Shown here in pieces: positions 30,901 to 36,423 of a stretch of 64,000 bases of DNA. Location of the stretch: the NCBI RefSeq assembly GCF_008298035.1, contig NZ_CP042910.1, positions 806,001 to 870,000 of the forward strand, written 5' to 3'. The notes beneath the pieces are model-generated. The model was not told the DNA's origin and made no database searches. It worked only from the letters and a program-made list of their open reading frames with translations. Within the stretch, counting starts at the first letter, position 1. The number at the start of each line of letters is the position of its first letter. A program made the position numbers and the translations under genes. The DNA is from Gimesia maris. GTDB lineage: Bacteria > Planctomycetota > Planctomycetia > Planctomycetales > Planctomycetaceae.

Positions 30901-32642
30901 AGTATTAACTGACCAGCACCTGAGTCATGAAAACTAATATTTCCTTCACTATCAATGGTTAACTGATCTGGGGTATCCAACAGCAGGTCCGTGGGAACAT
31001 CACCAGTATCGGGAGTATCATCAAATCCTCCCCCGGCGATTACCGTTACCAGTTGTGAGATCGCATCGATTTTCAGGATATGTGCACCATCGGTAAAGTA
31101 CAGGTTACCGTTTGCATCCAGGACAATATCACGAGGGCCTGAAGGGGACAGTTGCAAATCACTCGCAAAGATCCCGTTAGCAGGTGCCGTTGAACCATTT
31201 CCGGCGATGACTGTAATTATGCCGGTCTGGTGATTTACTTTAAGAATACGACGCGTACCTGAGTCATTATGAACAAAATAGTAATCACCGGAACCATCGA
31301 CGACGAGACTCGATGGATCATTCAGGTTCAGATCAGCAATGGTTGTTACGCCACTGATGGGTGTAGAAGTCGCTCCGCCGCCTGCGAGGATCGAAATCGT
31401 TTCGCTGTCGAAACCGATTGTTGAGTATGTGTTCTCAGCATTATCAGGGGTATCAGACACGCCCACACGCAGTCGATACTGATGCCCGGCATCCAGAGAC
31501 GTGGAAAGCTTCAGTACGGTCACGTCTGATAAAGGATCGTAGGTGGCAGTATAACTGGTTGTCAGCAGTGGAGTATCATTATTAGAGGTGTCAATGATCT
31601 GATAGAAACGCGAATCATTTGCCAGGTCAGGATTCAAGTCATCATCGTTGAAATAAACCAGAATCTGGTCGTCGCGGGCTACCAGGTCACCATCTGCTCG
31701 GGTGAGTCCGGGAGTGTCGGGATCGACGAGTGCAAACGAAATGGCAGGTGTAAATGAATCACCCGTGATCGTCAGGTCTGCATCACTTTGTTCCATTGTT
31801 GCATAGCCACCGTTTGCCATTGCCAGCAGGGAACCATTAAAGACTCCCAGGATGGTTGTTGCGATATCGGAAGCCGAATCAGCGGCTGAATAAGCTACCT
31901 GGAGATTATTTGTGTCGTTTAAGCCACTGCCATCCAGATCCATCTCAAAGGTAACAACAGCACCACCCACGGAAATGGTGAAGGTGTCTCCGTCCTGCAG
32001 GTCGGTTACGTCACCTACAGACAAAATCTGTTCGCGTAAAACAGGCTGCGAGACGACAGCAACGACTTTCGCTCCCAGATCGAGTTCGAAGTTGATGATC
32101 TGATCTTCGCCGTTCTGGGTTCCATCCTCAGTAAAGTCTCGGAATGCATCTCCAGTCAGGTTGAGTAAAGGGTCAGCGCCGGTTCCGAAGATCGTGATCT
32201 GATAATGATCATCGGGTAGTGCTGAAGCAAAGCGGACGATGACTTCGTTTGGATTGTCGCCAATTCCTACATATCCGGGCTCAATAGTCACCTCATTGCC
32301 GTCTGCAAATGTGCCATCCAAACCACTGCGGACAATCTGAATACCTCCCAGCGAAGTGGGATCTATCTCCTGGCCAGGCGAAAATACGAAGGTCAGTTCC
32401 TGCGGCGCTTCGTTGTAAACCTCACCATCTGTGAGAGAGAGGTCGATATTTGGTTCGATATTAACCAGCGAAGCTCCCGCTAACAGGGTGCGGTCTTCCA
32501 ACTTTTCAGCAGTGGAATAGCAACTGGCATAGTTTTTGATTTTATCTCGGCTTTGGCGTTTTCTCTGGCCTCTGCGAAGGCAGTTTAACAAGGATATAGA
32601 TCTGCGAAATGACGACACGAAGGATGGACGGCCCACAACCAT
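15930..32642 (-). CDS. Giant multidomain extracellular protein (5,570 residues)
   Basis: One uninterrupted 16.7-kb frame. The N-terminus is basic, then LEDRTLLAG (residues 48-56), a motif recurrent at the start of giant planctomycete exported proteins. Approximate order: Ig-like region (60-410); NHL repeats (414-790); matrixin-like protease (800-1015) with intact HEIGHSLGLGH at 983-993; PPC domain (1015-1140); parallel beta-helix (1230-1850); two PPC domains (1880-2240); propeller-like segments; a second beta-helix (3150-3310); cadherin-like segment (3535-3685); eight Calx-beta repeats (3685-4668); seven LVIVD units (4670-4956); cohesin-like domain (4985-5135); dockerin with two DxNDDG/DxDKSG loops (5150-5215); a second zinc-type motif HEIGHAAGF at 5339-5347; acidic C-terminus. 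No LPxTG or other anchor is visible. Likely an adhesin or degradative surface protein stabilised by calcium. Function is inference; the boundaries are approximate. Confidence 0.92.
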   Translation of the reverse strand: MVVGRPSFVSSFRRSISLLNCLRRGQRKRQSRDKIKNYASCYSTAEKLEDRTLLAGASLVNIEPNIDLSLTDGEVYNEAPQELTFVFSPGQEIDPTSLGGIQIVRSGLDGTFADGNEVTIEPGYVGIGDNPNEVIVRFASALPDDHYQITIFGTGADPLLNLTGDAFRDFTEDGTQNGEDQIINFELDLGAKVVAVVSQPVLREQILSVGDVTDLQDGDTFTISVGGAVVTFEMDLDGSGLNDTNNLQVAYSAADSASDIATTILGVFNGSLLAMANGGYATMEQSDADLTITGDSFTPAISFALVDPDTPGLTRADGDLVARDDQILVYFNDDDLNPDLANDSRFYQIIDTSNNDTPLLTTSYTATYDPLSDVTVLKLSTSLDAGHQYRLRVGVSDTPDNAENTYSTIGFDSETISILAGGGATSTPISGVTTIADLNLNDPSSLVVDGSGDYYFVHNDSGTRRILKVNHQTGIITVIAGNGSTAPANGIFASDLQLSPSGPRDIVLDANGNLYFTDGAHILKIDAISQLVTVIAGGGFDDTPDTGDVPTDLLLDTPDQLTIDSEGNISFHDSGAGQLILIDGNSGLVLAGVSTQFGTAPFGIGIDIIDLKYDSLGNLFILTPGYTIPGIAPAPYSSYPDLDEGIYYIDFHSGHSVFHGGSSFDLTFDPADPTDLLNPVAGGGSTPLATGVLATDLNLSTATEFTFDANGYLIYADSAGYIVRLNPYADPAERLVDVIAGGGATSVSTSGVVATEAQLGVLTSVAIGTGNTPYFFDSTNDQLLSVENIPDKNSSFVTATTLNPTANDATEDVPIAWNPGAEEFVITSQIQPQGIGLPPLPGGNDEPGHRQLPATLDAHIGSVGTNPVTAGSVSVVYYNFRDAYGTDVQGNQLHNAITEEQKQRTREIFEIYAYYLGIEFVESANQGITVVTGDLRVADPGLPVGPGGVGGVSTGPMVIMDYSDYTNPSDDVYGGSWMGTAFHEIGHSLGLGHALDIPSVMGDSLPQAGGQTVYPGDYDITHLLRLYRTDANDIDLYEFNLAESGTFRAEVFAERLTNSSLLNSVLTLFDEDHNVIARNDDYFSNDSFLELNLAAGTYFIGVTSTGNDNYNPEIENSGDNGSTDGQYELRLNFAADPVVDNNTPTNSEILLDETGTQFDGDSDGTPGGAYDFWFVASDSSNTIYVDKTNGAGLTGPVYTTISEALENVTASTEVIRILGNGGTDGDLRTTDDSNNYLIGYDDNFNALADGESIIVPQGVTVVIDQGAVIKLQNTVIDVGSSSTLEDRSNAALQILGTPDAQVVLTAYGNDAVGGDDDGPSDGANPGDWGGIIFRADSDYEDDSVFLNYIAHADISYGGGQVYLGSVLQTVAPIHIDEARPTLAYNTITYSANAAISADPNSFDVTLMKGGDFNHDQTLKRIGPDIYGNTIIDNSLNGLFIRTETLFGQDIDKVNVTARFDDTDIVHIITENLFIEAGTGGPVATGSGLQARYSGSVVFDAGMVVKLGGSRIQTGRGNAGIIAEGTEEAPVIFTSLFDDRYGAGGTFDTTNNDIQGANEREAQAGDWGGIILNQTSHGSIDHAIIAYGGGTVPLEGFSDSFNAIEVHQADLRVSNTLFESNAGVASSTDRNGLGRNEATTIFVRGAQPIIVNNRFVNNGGSVVDINANSLKSDILDDYGRSTGLNDAFDYLDGNAGPLVRLNRFENNGTNGMVVRGELLTVESVWDDTDIDHVLYDTITVDNFHTYGGLRLQSSTNASLVVKLGSGAGFTATGHGLDINDRIGGIVQIMGDPQNPVVLTSIFDDTIGSGIGLDGYSVTETVTGVSTAPAAGDWTGLQFLQMSHDRNVAIYNENELAVLDGNGDVNGIIRKAQFLGELAPDEKSGDENRRLGFEVHGSIASNNSGDADIYSFNAEAGTQIWIDIDRTGLALDTVIELLDPLGRVIAVANNNTDATRGTAPSAATITPNPLIENPNFGGDFYSSNPNDAGMRIVLPGMDGILTTYFVRVRSNSANLSDIKGGESNGEYQLQIRLRQVDEEPGSTVRYSDIRYATDAIYLAGLPAHSPLINETVESGDANPGLATQNLGNLLTSDRNTIGVSGTLSSEGDIDFYQFDITIEDIQSIAGVNAGGKTWATVFDIDYADGLGRADTTLSVFDSSGRLIFVSRESNVEDDQPGIGEGADADDITRGSFGTQDPYIGSVHLPEAGTYYVAVSSNTRLATALEATYNGSNSNALVRLEPINSLQRIVEDHIGSQGYSSNGVDIEPDTPLFDITDDPSEGISTHVTGFELSDVVLFTTNGHNLATVDPQQGVYETNIGDIGGISTTNSSLQITDLVMRSDGILYGIQNNRFIRIDTAGSYSGSTPVTSRQNVGTTNIPTISGNQVVPTSYDENSFQNLNRQLSLFNTAGTGANDVSIQAMTFARVNTQSGAPVYELYYVVTETGIDGSGTSRTFQKLYQADPNSGAILGNSEIGTSDILQNGFRGYLLAENVTAARVTASGTDNNTTPRSGTLYFQSVVPGQDGEGVQIKFRHGTTNDIDVNLGAALITITLDGDNSGSSSWDFGDIVSQINNDTNARRLVKAGMTGNTATNGYQALNPSSGTDIDIFTDNGEGAPDFSGQGLIQGIAFNNFHVDTNGGTQLIGVTSTGKVLDISLLSHSAVTNSAFTGQGLISSELADHGAMNFTGAALGPQNLFDGAYSDYVFATTNNGTLVALDSTGALMNVFGDEVTTANSGANTAQLDVSLDTTVASTTSNIDNDESPTQVEGTIQGLAFSPLDFNLWHTTRTQGTEAGHGINAAPDNSRVPSEIDLQLAKLADDQHSFNQSNGALSFYFGLEQFTTGDNTYLSYETASAQLGILDADFLRDLTSNSTTNIGNNVNLPGGAVGSLTTNTFSLAGYAAKDAPTIYFNYFLDTESTNSSTSNKMRDSARVYLQDDSGVWHLIATNNSTKSTSSNDWELPTYITHTASENTNAADTGRDYVQELFDSTGVWRQARIDLSAFAGQSFLKLRFDYSTAGSIGEHGDFDSDIHGDVDSAFNSKRRGQNNTGEGFYIDDIIVGFAERGEMVTNAGTLVSSFFDVYGAGNNEPGDAADQILTGSYNLEIRRATEYAVLVSPTDPFIAIATLFDTNDRLVEEDGLLGDDNFRREQGMVLIEGNQILSSQNGIVVETVRGDVFEGWFPHQGGTRALPNLNTQQLAPGAVLQNNLIVNSTFSGIDITGDIISPESVIPVVKVVNNTIYGGLQGINVFTRVSPTIVNNIVANTVSGISVLTSGGATVVVDANLFQGNLVNGTMGTNWIDLLDTEALFVDAAAGNFYLADNSKAIDSSLNRLADRPLYTAVKTPLGIPASDVFAPSYDTYGQLRVDDPTQSPPPGLGSNVFKDRGAIERADFVGPTATITLPPDNDVNDLDLDPVATQVYVANPELFTSMIVELRDTGIGIDDAQINSSQFILTAQTSTGTTLLEEGTHYLFSYNSNTNEAIFSAVAGVFELDTRYTITVDNSAATGITDRAGNLLQPNQIDSSTSFSIVVTDGTNDPPVNNFNATPIPDSPNTAVSTESETPLIFSTANGNALTVTDPDAFLGDGLVSVTLTAVNGTLTLGTTANVLMTTGNGLGNETTFTFQGLIANVNAALEGTIWTPDIGYYSSIGTPATLTMTTSDLTNFDGPAELDTDVIDITVNDPPTVQFSSATYSVTETDQGTLTTLNVTLTRDKIGAASTVLISDSGTGSATSGVDYNAIIANTPVTFTANQTTATFTITIIGDDVVEFNETIDLAITGVFFNAIIDPLAQNSAEVTINDNDQAILNINTVTQQENEDTGDGAGVYRFTASLSNLVDASVSVDATTQDGSAYVIGGAGTGVGNDDYTLFDNTITINQLTSSIDFLVNVTTDTIVELDEYFDVIMSSLSASGLNVILGTNGRGNIINDDQAILSISGQDVVETDNGSTTTMTFTLALDHQVAGAIGITAATQDLEATVVDNDYNPSSDTISFAAGSTSETFTVTINGDDKVELNERLTVLLSNLLNNQNFDVELAGGGLTTSATGTILNDDQALFNIQDVSRNEEAGLIIFTVEMTREVDTAVSINVNTADGTALSNAFSGFVSDNDYTPVSNHQLLFNSGERFKTFTVFINNDNVVELDEEFTVSLDNTSLSDGGRDVVGTGSATGTILNTDTAQVNISRVSQTEEANGSVFRFTASLTAPVDTTITLTADAEGLSASELLAFPGLDAALADIDFLTSSSPYAITFNKEEQSFQFDVEVVNDSIVELNEVFKVSMDNLATNSRNVTSGAEGIGIIQNGLDAGVISITSASVNEGTPAPNTPPGYTSLTFNVNLSAGISKNVSFTVSTGDGINLPGSAIGNATVADGDYLPVSPQEFTIAGTPASGTIPTSQTFTVLIAEDFKVERDEVFRVLLSQLNNAGLNVSLSPTIATGTIVNDDQATITINNVTQLESDGDMTFTATLSNPVDTDISVEIYTEAVSSLLDDNDYTAIAVDQPLILSFNATDPLTKNFTIHINNENVVEADEDFSVLFGTLLNMGRNVSTSPISGPNIAATGTILNDDSASLSITPVIGTENDSPFQFTVTLSNPVDIDITVDAATFNGTAVAPDDYFPFADTLTFIAGETQQTVDVNVRPDSTVESPETFDLTLSNLISSGRSVFLTSIHARSSSATTDAAVAVDVVGNYAYIADRDGGLQIFNISNPSSPVHVGAYDFNQQGIAQAIDVVGNLAYLAVGEAGLQIINISNPANPTFVGSIATPARARGVQVVGNLAYVADDSGNGGGLQIIDVTNPASPSILGNFGVSTPGGLAGGVEVIGNIAYLTDGNNGLHIVDVSNSANPTLIKSVATPGGAAIGLDVVGNLAYVANREGGVQVIDISDPFTAFYVRTLHTPGIATGVKVVGNFAYVTDGMAGLQVIDLTTGDIANTFDTPGSARSLFVSGTLAFVADTFSGLQILEFFPSTTATGTIIDPAGPPLTGTASPNTTISTSLVTAPTATNANGETETVPDSVDWIDEWDSFWVEVWGNTSDGSGISGGNFDLEYNTDYFTATAVEFGSAFGGSSAASIDDQAGIVSGISGQNGQGNLGGSGQVLLARVKFESIGEDNVAIDQVTGFLGPHNLGIRVVNASLDVTDFGDVTASTGETLDTELWAVPFDLNDDGTINYRDLITFTSYYDTSVVGAESGLAWSLDFDKSGKINYRDLIFLATNYNRSRGTGQQISFPTNFPQEWYGSAITTEGSDSLSTLIDAATDEWKTATGNPDLAVQVVVTDLGGQQLGEGHILELDENGIPVKGRVYIDDDAGGLGWYSSVDGLAFDSNGQAIAGSAAEGHYDLYTVLLHEIGHAAGFTTSYSPYTNQLQTSDSGQVQFVSWDFIAPLTDDGLHIDETFYPDDIMGATLDPSTRKMISTLDIQVLQAAYNNADGAVITPLSAPLMASSLVSLTTTESTPVTNPVAPRTQPVVAPEQQQIANKASSQSSGLQTGTAPAWYLAPELPLSSSSLIVEQSVDQDLQIGSLFEVSYETDLSDDLEPEETNLELSFNPEFDLDDVRDSEVADDELDSLFADWAGPLV
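17775..18640 (-). repeat. Seven LVIVD repeats (beta-propeller) within the giant gene
   Basis: About seven units of roughly 41 residues each repeat the pattern VxVVGNLAYVAD..GGLQIIDISNP. The consensus IDVVGNLAYVA is recognisable in each unit, with the last one (LFVSGTLAFVADTFSG) most diverged. LVIVD repeats are known as bacterial and archaeal surface-protein propeller blades. At DNA level the units are diverged, so recent amplification is unlikely. Confidence 0.85.
18640..21590 (-). repeat. Eight tandem Calx-beta repeats within the giant gene
   Basis: Eight units of about 120-130 residues each end in ATGTILNDDQA or a near variant, and each contains the acidic E.(D/N)E.F motif (VELDEEFTV, VELNEVFKV, VEADEDFSV and so on). 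Calx-beta modules bind calcium between units and act as rigid adhesive rods. The eighth unit is interrupted before its final strand by the LVIVD array. Confidence 0.88.
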
Positions 32643-33268
32643 GGTTTCAGTCTCTCTAGCAAATTGAAATAAGAATCAAGAGAATTTGATTCTAGATGTT
32701 ATTGATTGGCCAAAAATATTATCCGATTTAAGTTTAATAATGACAAATTCAGATGAAGTAGTTTTTTTCTAAGAATGGATTATTCCGAATTATCTGATTA
32801 TTGTTAAATAAGCTAAAATAGACAAAGTGAGTAGTCAATATAAATCTACTCAGATAAACGCTTATATCTTTAAAAACAATCATATCGATCAGTTGAGCTT
32901 CTCAACCATAATCTGAAGCTCTATTTGATCATAGATTGTAAATCGATTGTGGATAACCTGTTTGGTTAGGAACTCCAGGCGTAGATTCAAGTGTATTGTT
33001 ATGCATGAGGTTCTGAAAAAGACCAATTTACAGCTGTGTTGTATTCATGTGTTTAGTGTTGTGCCAAGGCCTGTCTGATGGAAACTCGAACGATTGAGTT
33101 TGCAATTTCTAACTGTCTATACCAAATTTATTCTTCAATATTCAAAAAATCTAAAGCCGGTGTCCCCCCCTGCATCCACTTCCTTTTTGACTCCAGTCGC
33201 AATAAACTATGGATCTTTGATGGTCATAAGTGATTCATAGTAAATGCCTTCAGTAAATAAAGAAATTC
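32643..33268. other. AT-rich divergent intergenic region upstream of the giant gene
   Basis: This 626-bp non-coding stretch is visibly richer in A and T than the flanking genes. It contains the palindrome at 32672-32693, a second short inverted repeat AAACTC/GAGTTT at 33082-33101, and one perfect DnaA-box-like TGTGGATAA at 32948-32956. No open frame with a credible ribosome-binding site is present. It must hold the promoters of the giant gene and of the gene at 33269. Confidence 0.5.
32672..32693. promoter_or_regulatory. Palindrome in the leader of the giant gene
   Basis: A perfect 8-bp inverted repeat, AGAATCAA / TTGATTCT, separated by 6 nt, lies 30-51 nt upstream of the start codon of the giant gene. 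It could be an operator or a leader hairpin. No U-run follows on the minus strand, so a terminator is unlikely. Confidence 0.45.
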
Positions 33269-34657
33269 ATGACTAAACCGCTGATAGTGATCAATGTGGT
33301 TGGGCTCACCTGGGAGATGCTGGGAGATCGCACCCCTCATTTAACGAAGCTGGCAAATCAGGGGTTTTCCAGGTCCATGGGAACAGTACTGCCGGCCGTC
33401 ACCTGTTCTGCCCAGTCCACTTTGTTGACAGGTTTACTGCCACGAGATCATGGGATTGTGGCGAATGGCTGGTATGCCCGCGATCTTGCCGAGGTCATGT
33501 TCTGGAAACAGTCCAATAGACTTGTCCAGGGCGAAAAAATCTTTGAAACAGCAAAACGTCGCGACCCTGCTTATACCACAGCGAAAATGTTCTGGTGGTA
33601 TAACATGTATGCGCCGGTGGAATGGTCTGTTACTCCCAGGCCCAGTTATCCAGCGGATGGTCGAAAAGTCTTTGATTCCTACAGCCAGCCTGAAGGGCTG
33701 AAAGACGAATTGCAGTCAGAACTGGGAGTTTTCCCACTGCTGCGTTTCTGGGGAGCCGGAGCAGACATCACCAGTTCCCGCTGGATTGTTGATGCTTCGA
33801 TTAAGGTATTTCAGGAGAAGAAACCAAACCTCACTTTAGTTTATTTGCCACATCTCGACTATAACCTGCAGCGTCTGGGAGCCAGTGATCCCGCCATCGA
33901 CCAGGATATTCGTGAAATCGATCAGGAAGCAGGTCGACTGATTGAAGCTGGACAAAATGCAGGCGCCGAGATCGTTGTCCTCTCCGAATATGCTATTACC
34001 GATGTTTCCAAACCGGTTCATCTCAATCGAATTTTGAGAGAGCAGGGATGGCTGAAAGTCAGAAAAGAAGCGTTAGGCTGGGAAACCATGGACTGCGGTG
34101 CTTCCGAGGCGTTCGCCGTTGCCGATCACCAGGTTGCGCATGTTTACGTGCAACGGCCTGAGAGGATTTCTGCTGTCAAAGCACTGCTCGAAAACACTGA
34201 AGGTGTAGAGCTGGTTCTTGCTCGCAGTCAGCAGGCTGAGTTCGGCATTGACCACGAGCGGTCAGGAGAACTGGTTGTGATTGCAGCTCCGGGAGCCTGG
34301 TTTACTTATTACTTCTGGCTGGATGATTCGCTGGCACCCGATTATGCGCGTACGGTCGATATTCACCGTAAGCCTGGCTATGACCCGGTCGAACTGTTTA
34401 TTGATCCAGCCATTAAGTTCCCCAAAATGCGAATCGCAAGTCGACTAGCCAGAAAAATCCTGGGCTTCCGTTACTATATGGATCTGACCAGTCTCGATGC
34501 ATCTCTCGTCAAAGGCAGTCACGGTCGTTTACCACTTCCCGGAAAAGAAGACGCTGAAGCTCCCGTTTTTATCTGCTCGTCCAAAGCGATTGAGCGAGAT
34601 GAGATTCCAATGACTGCTGTCAAAGATATGTTGCTGGAACTGCAGTTTGGTAAATAG
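33269..34657 (+). CDS. Alkaline phosphatase superfamily (nucleotide pyrophosphatase-like) protein
   Basis: A 462-residue protein with the phosphodiesterase/AP fold pattern: TPHLTKLANQGF, then PAVTCSAQSTLLTGLLPRDHGIVANGW with Thr45 in the nucleophile position and His61. The ligand positions differ from the classical enzyme: N-terminal Asp is Asn9, the D-x3-H motif reads DYNLQ (197-201), and the SDH segment reads SEY (239-241). A conserved VADHQ (Asp286-His287) and GSHGR (His418) remain. I recognise this as a distinct conserved subfamily also seen near Ebo-type gene clusters, with unknown substrate. No signal peptide. It precedes the heptose locus on the same strand with a 221-bp gap. Confidence 0.8.
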   Translation: MTKPLIVINVVGLTWEMLGDRTPHLTKLANQGFSRSMGTVLPAVTCSAQSTLLTGLLPRDHGIVANGWYARDLAEVMFWKQSNRLVQGEKIFETAKRRDPAYTTAKMFWWYNMYAPVEWSVTPRPSYPADGRKVFDSYSQPEGLKDELQSELGVFPLLRFWGAGADITSSRWIVDASIKVFQEKKPNLTLVYLPHLDYNLQRLGASDPAIDQDIREIDQEAGRLIEAGQNAGAEIVVLSEYAITDVSKPVHLNRILREQGWLKVRKEALGWETMDCGASEAFAVADHQVAHVYVQRPERISAVKALLENTEGVELVLARSQQAEFGIDHERSGELVVIAAPGAWFTYYFWLDDSLAPDYARTVDIHRKPGYDPVELFIDPAIKFPKMRIASRLARKILGFRYYMDLTSLDASLVKGSHGRLPLPGKEDAEAPVFICSSKAIERDEIPMTAVKDMLLELQFGK

Positions 34658-34878
34658 TATCAGGCTCTGGTCAGACAAATTGGGGCCGAAATTACGCTGA
34701 TCAATCTTCGGCTTCCTGTCGTTCAAATTTCTTTGGCCCCAGTGTTGATAAATGCCCCAGCTTCTCAAAATCGGCATTGACTCAAAACAGCGTTCTGATG
34801 ATGATTCCGCAGCCTGTGGCAGCAGCAAATTGCATTTACAGATCTGGACTTAAATCAACATCTGAAACACCCGCATCT

Positions 34879-36423
34879 ATGTCATATCATTTAATCAACA
34901 CTATTCAAAAATTAGGCCATCCTAAAATCATGGTGCTCGGCGATCTAATTCTGGATCGTTATACCTGGGGAAATGCAGAACGCATCAGTCAGGAAGCACC
35001 TGTCATCCTGTTGCGTGAAGATACACAGGAAGTTCGACTGGGAGGCGCAGCGAACGTCGCCAACATGCTGATCGGACTGGAAGCAGAAGTAACCATGGCC
35101 GGCGTCACAGGAATTGACCTGGATGGGGGCGTGGTTAAAGAGGCGCTCGAAGAATGTGGCGTGAACTGCTCGGCAGTCATTACTGACCCGAGTCGGCCGA
35201 CTACCGTAAAACAACGTTTCATGGGGCGAGCGCAGCAGCGGCATCCCCATCAGATTCTGCGAGTTGATCGTGAAGTGAATACACCACTCGATCAGGCAAC
35301 TTCAGAAACGCTACTCAATACCATCCTGCCTCTGATTCCGGAACAGCACGCGATTCTGGTCAGTGATTATGCGAAAGGGGTCTGCACTCCCGATGTATTA
35401 GCGACGATCATCAAAGCGGCCCGCACAGCGAATGTGCCTGTGATTGTCGATCCTTGTCCGGGACAGGATTACCTGATGTATTCTGGTGCGACCGCCATTA
35501 CACCCAACCGGCTCGAAACGTCTCGTGCTGTGGGTTTCGATGTGAAAAACAAGGAAGATGCATTTCGTGCAGGCAGGCAGTTGTGTCTTGATTTATGTCT
35601 TGATTTTGTATTTGTCACTCTGGACAGCGATGGTATCGCGTTAACACTGGCAGATGGTGCAAGCGAATTGTTGCCGACGCGCAAACGCGAAGTCTACGAC
35701 ATCACTGGTGCCGGAGATATGGTGCTGGCTACGATCGGTGTGGGCTGTGCCGCCGGTATTGCCCCTGACGATCTGGCACGACTGGCAAATGTGGCCGGTG
35801 GCCTGGAAGTTGAGCAGATTGGCGTTGTCACGATCAGCCGTGAGGAAATGCTGGCAGATCTTCTGATGGGATCTCGGGTGACCAGTGAAAAAGTATTGCC
35901 GCTGGAAGAATTGCAACGGCACGTCGTGGCCCGTCAGAAGCTGGGACAAAAAGTAGTTCTGACGAATGGTTGCTTCGATGTGATGCATATAGGCCATGTC
36001 TCTTATCTCGAACAGGCTGCCGCAGAGGGAGATTGTCTGATCGTCGCCGTCAACAGTGATGACAGCGTCCGTTCTCTGAACAAAGGCCCGGATCGTCCTA
36101 TTTTCGGTCAGGATCATCGAGCTTCCATGCTGGCTGCCCTGGAGGGCATTGACTATGTGGTCGTCTTTGATGAATCGACTCCATGTGAACTCATCAGCGT
36201 TCTGAAGCCAGATCTGCTGGTGAAGGGCGGTACTTACCAGAAGGAAGAGATCGTCGGGTGGGAAATTGTCGAATCGTATGGCGGGGAAGTGAGGGCGTTG
36301 GGGATTACCCCTGGTATCTCAACCACACAAGTGCTCGGAATGATTCGCAGCAGCCAGGTAAGTGAAAATCTTTCGACAACCAAAAAATTTCCCATTGAAC
36401 CTCCGAAACGAAAAGCCGGATGA
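34879..36423 (+). CDS. hldE: Bifunctional D-glycero-beta-D-manno-heptose-7-phosphate kinase / heptose-1-phosphate adenylyltransferase
   Basis: A 514-residue protein that phosphorylates heptose 7-phosphate at C1 and then attaches AMP, producing ADP-heptose for LPS inner core. The N-terminal ribokinase-like domain (about 1-320) shows VLGDLILDRYTWG, GGAANVANML and the catalytic DITGAGDM. The C-terminal nucleotidyltransferase domain (about 355-490) shows LTNGCFDVMHIGHVSYL with the HIGH motif and VKGGTY. I start at ATG 34879 because it matches the family N-terminus; the frame stays open upstream to a TTG at 34777 with no support. Its stop overlaps the next start (ATGA at 36420). Confidence 0.95.
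   Translation: MSYHLINTIQKLGHPKIMVLGDLILDRYTWGNAERISQEAPVILLREDTQEVRLGGAANVANMLIGLEAEVTMAGVTGIDLDGGVVKEALEECGVNCSAVITDPSRPTTVKQRFMGRAQQRHPHQILRVDREVNTPLDQATSETLLNTILPLIPEQHAILVSDYAKGVCTPDVLATIIKAARTANVPVIVDPCPGQDYLMYSGATAITPNRLETSRAVGFDVKNKEDAFRAGRQLCLDLCLDFVFVTLDSDGIALTLADGASELLPTRKREVYDITGAGDMVLATIGVGCAAGIAPDDLARLANVAGGLEVEQIGVVTISREEMLADLLMGSRVTSEKVLPLEELQRHVVARQKLGQKVVLTNGCFDVMHIGHVSYLEQAAAEGDCLIVAVNSDDSVRSLNKGPDRPIFGQDHRASMLAALEGIDYVVVFDESTPCELISVLKPDLLVKGGTYQKEEIVGWEIVESYGGEVRALGITPGISTTQVLGMIRSSQVSENLSTTKKFPIEPPKRKAG

Noticed and set aside
32948-32956. Perfect DnaA-box-like TGTGGATAA in the AT-rich gap before 33269, suggesting a replication origin
   Set aside because: Only one box is seen, and no dnaA, dnaN, gyrB or other origin-linked gene is near. 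A single 9-mer in AT-rich DNA is expected by chance.
34777-34878. Upstream extension of hldE from a TTG start
   Set aside because: The extra 34 residues do not resemble the family N-terminus and no ribosome-binding site precedes the TTG.
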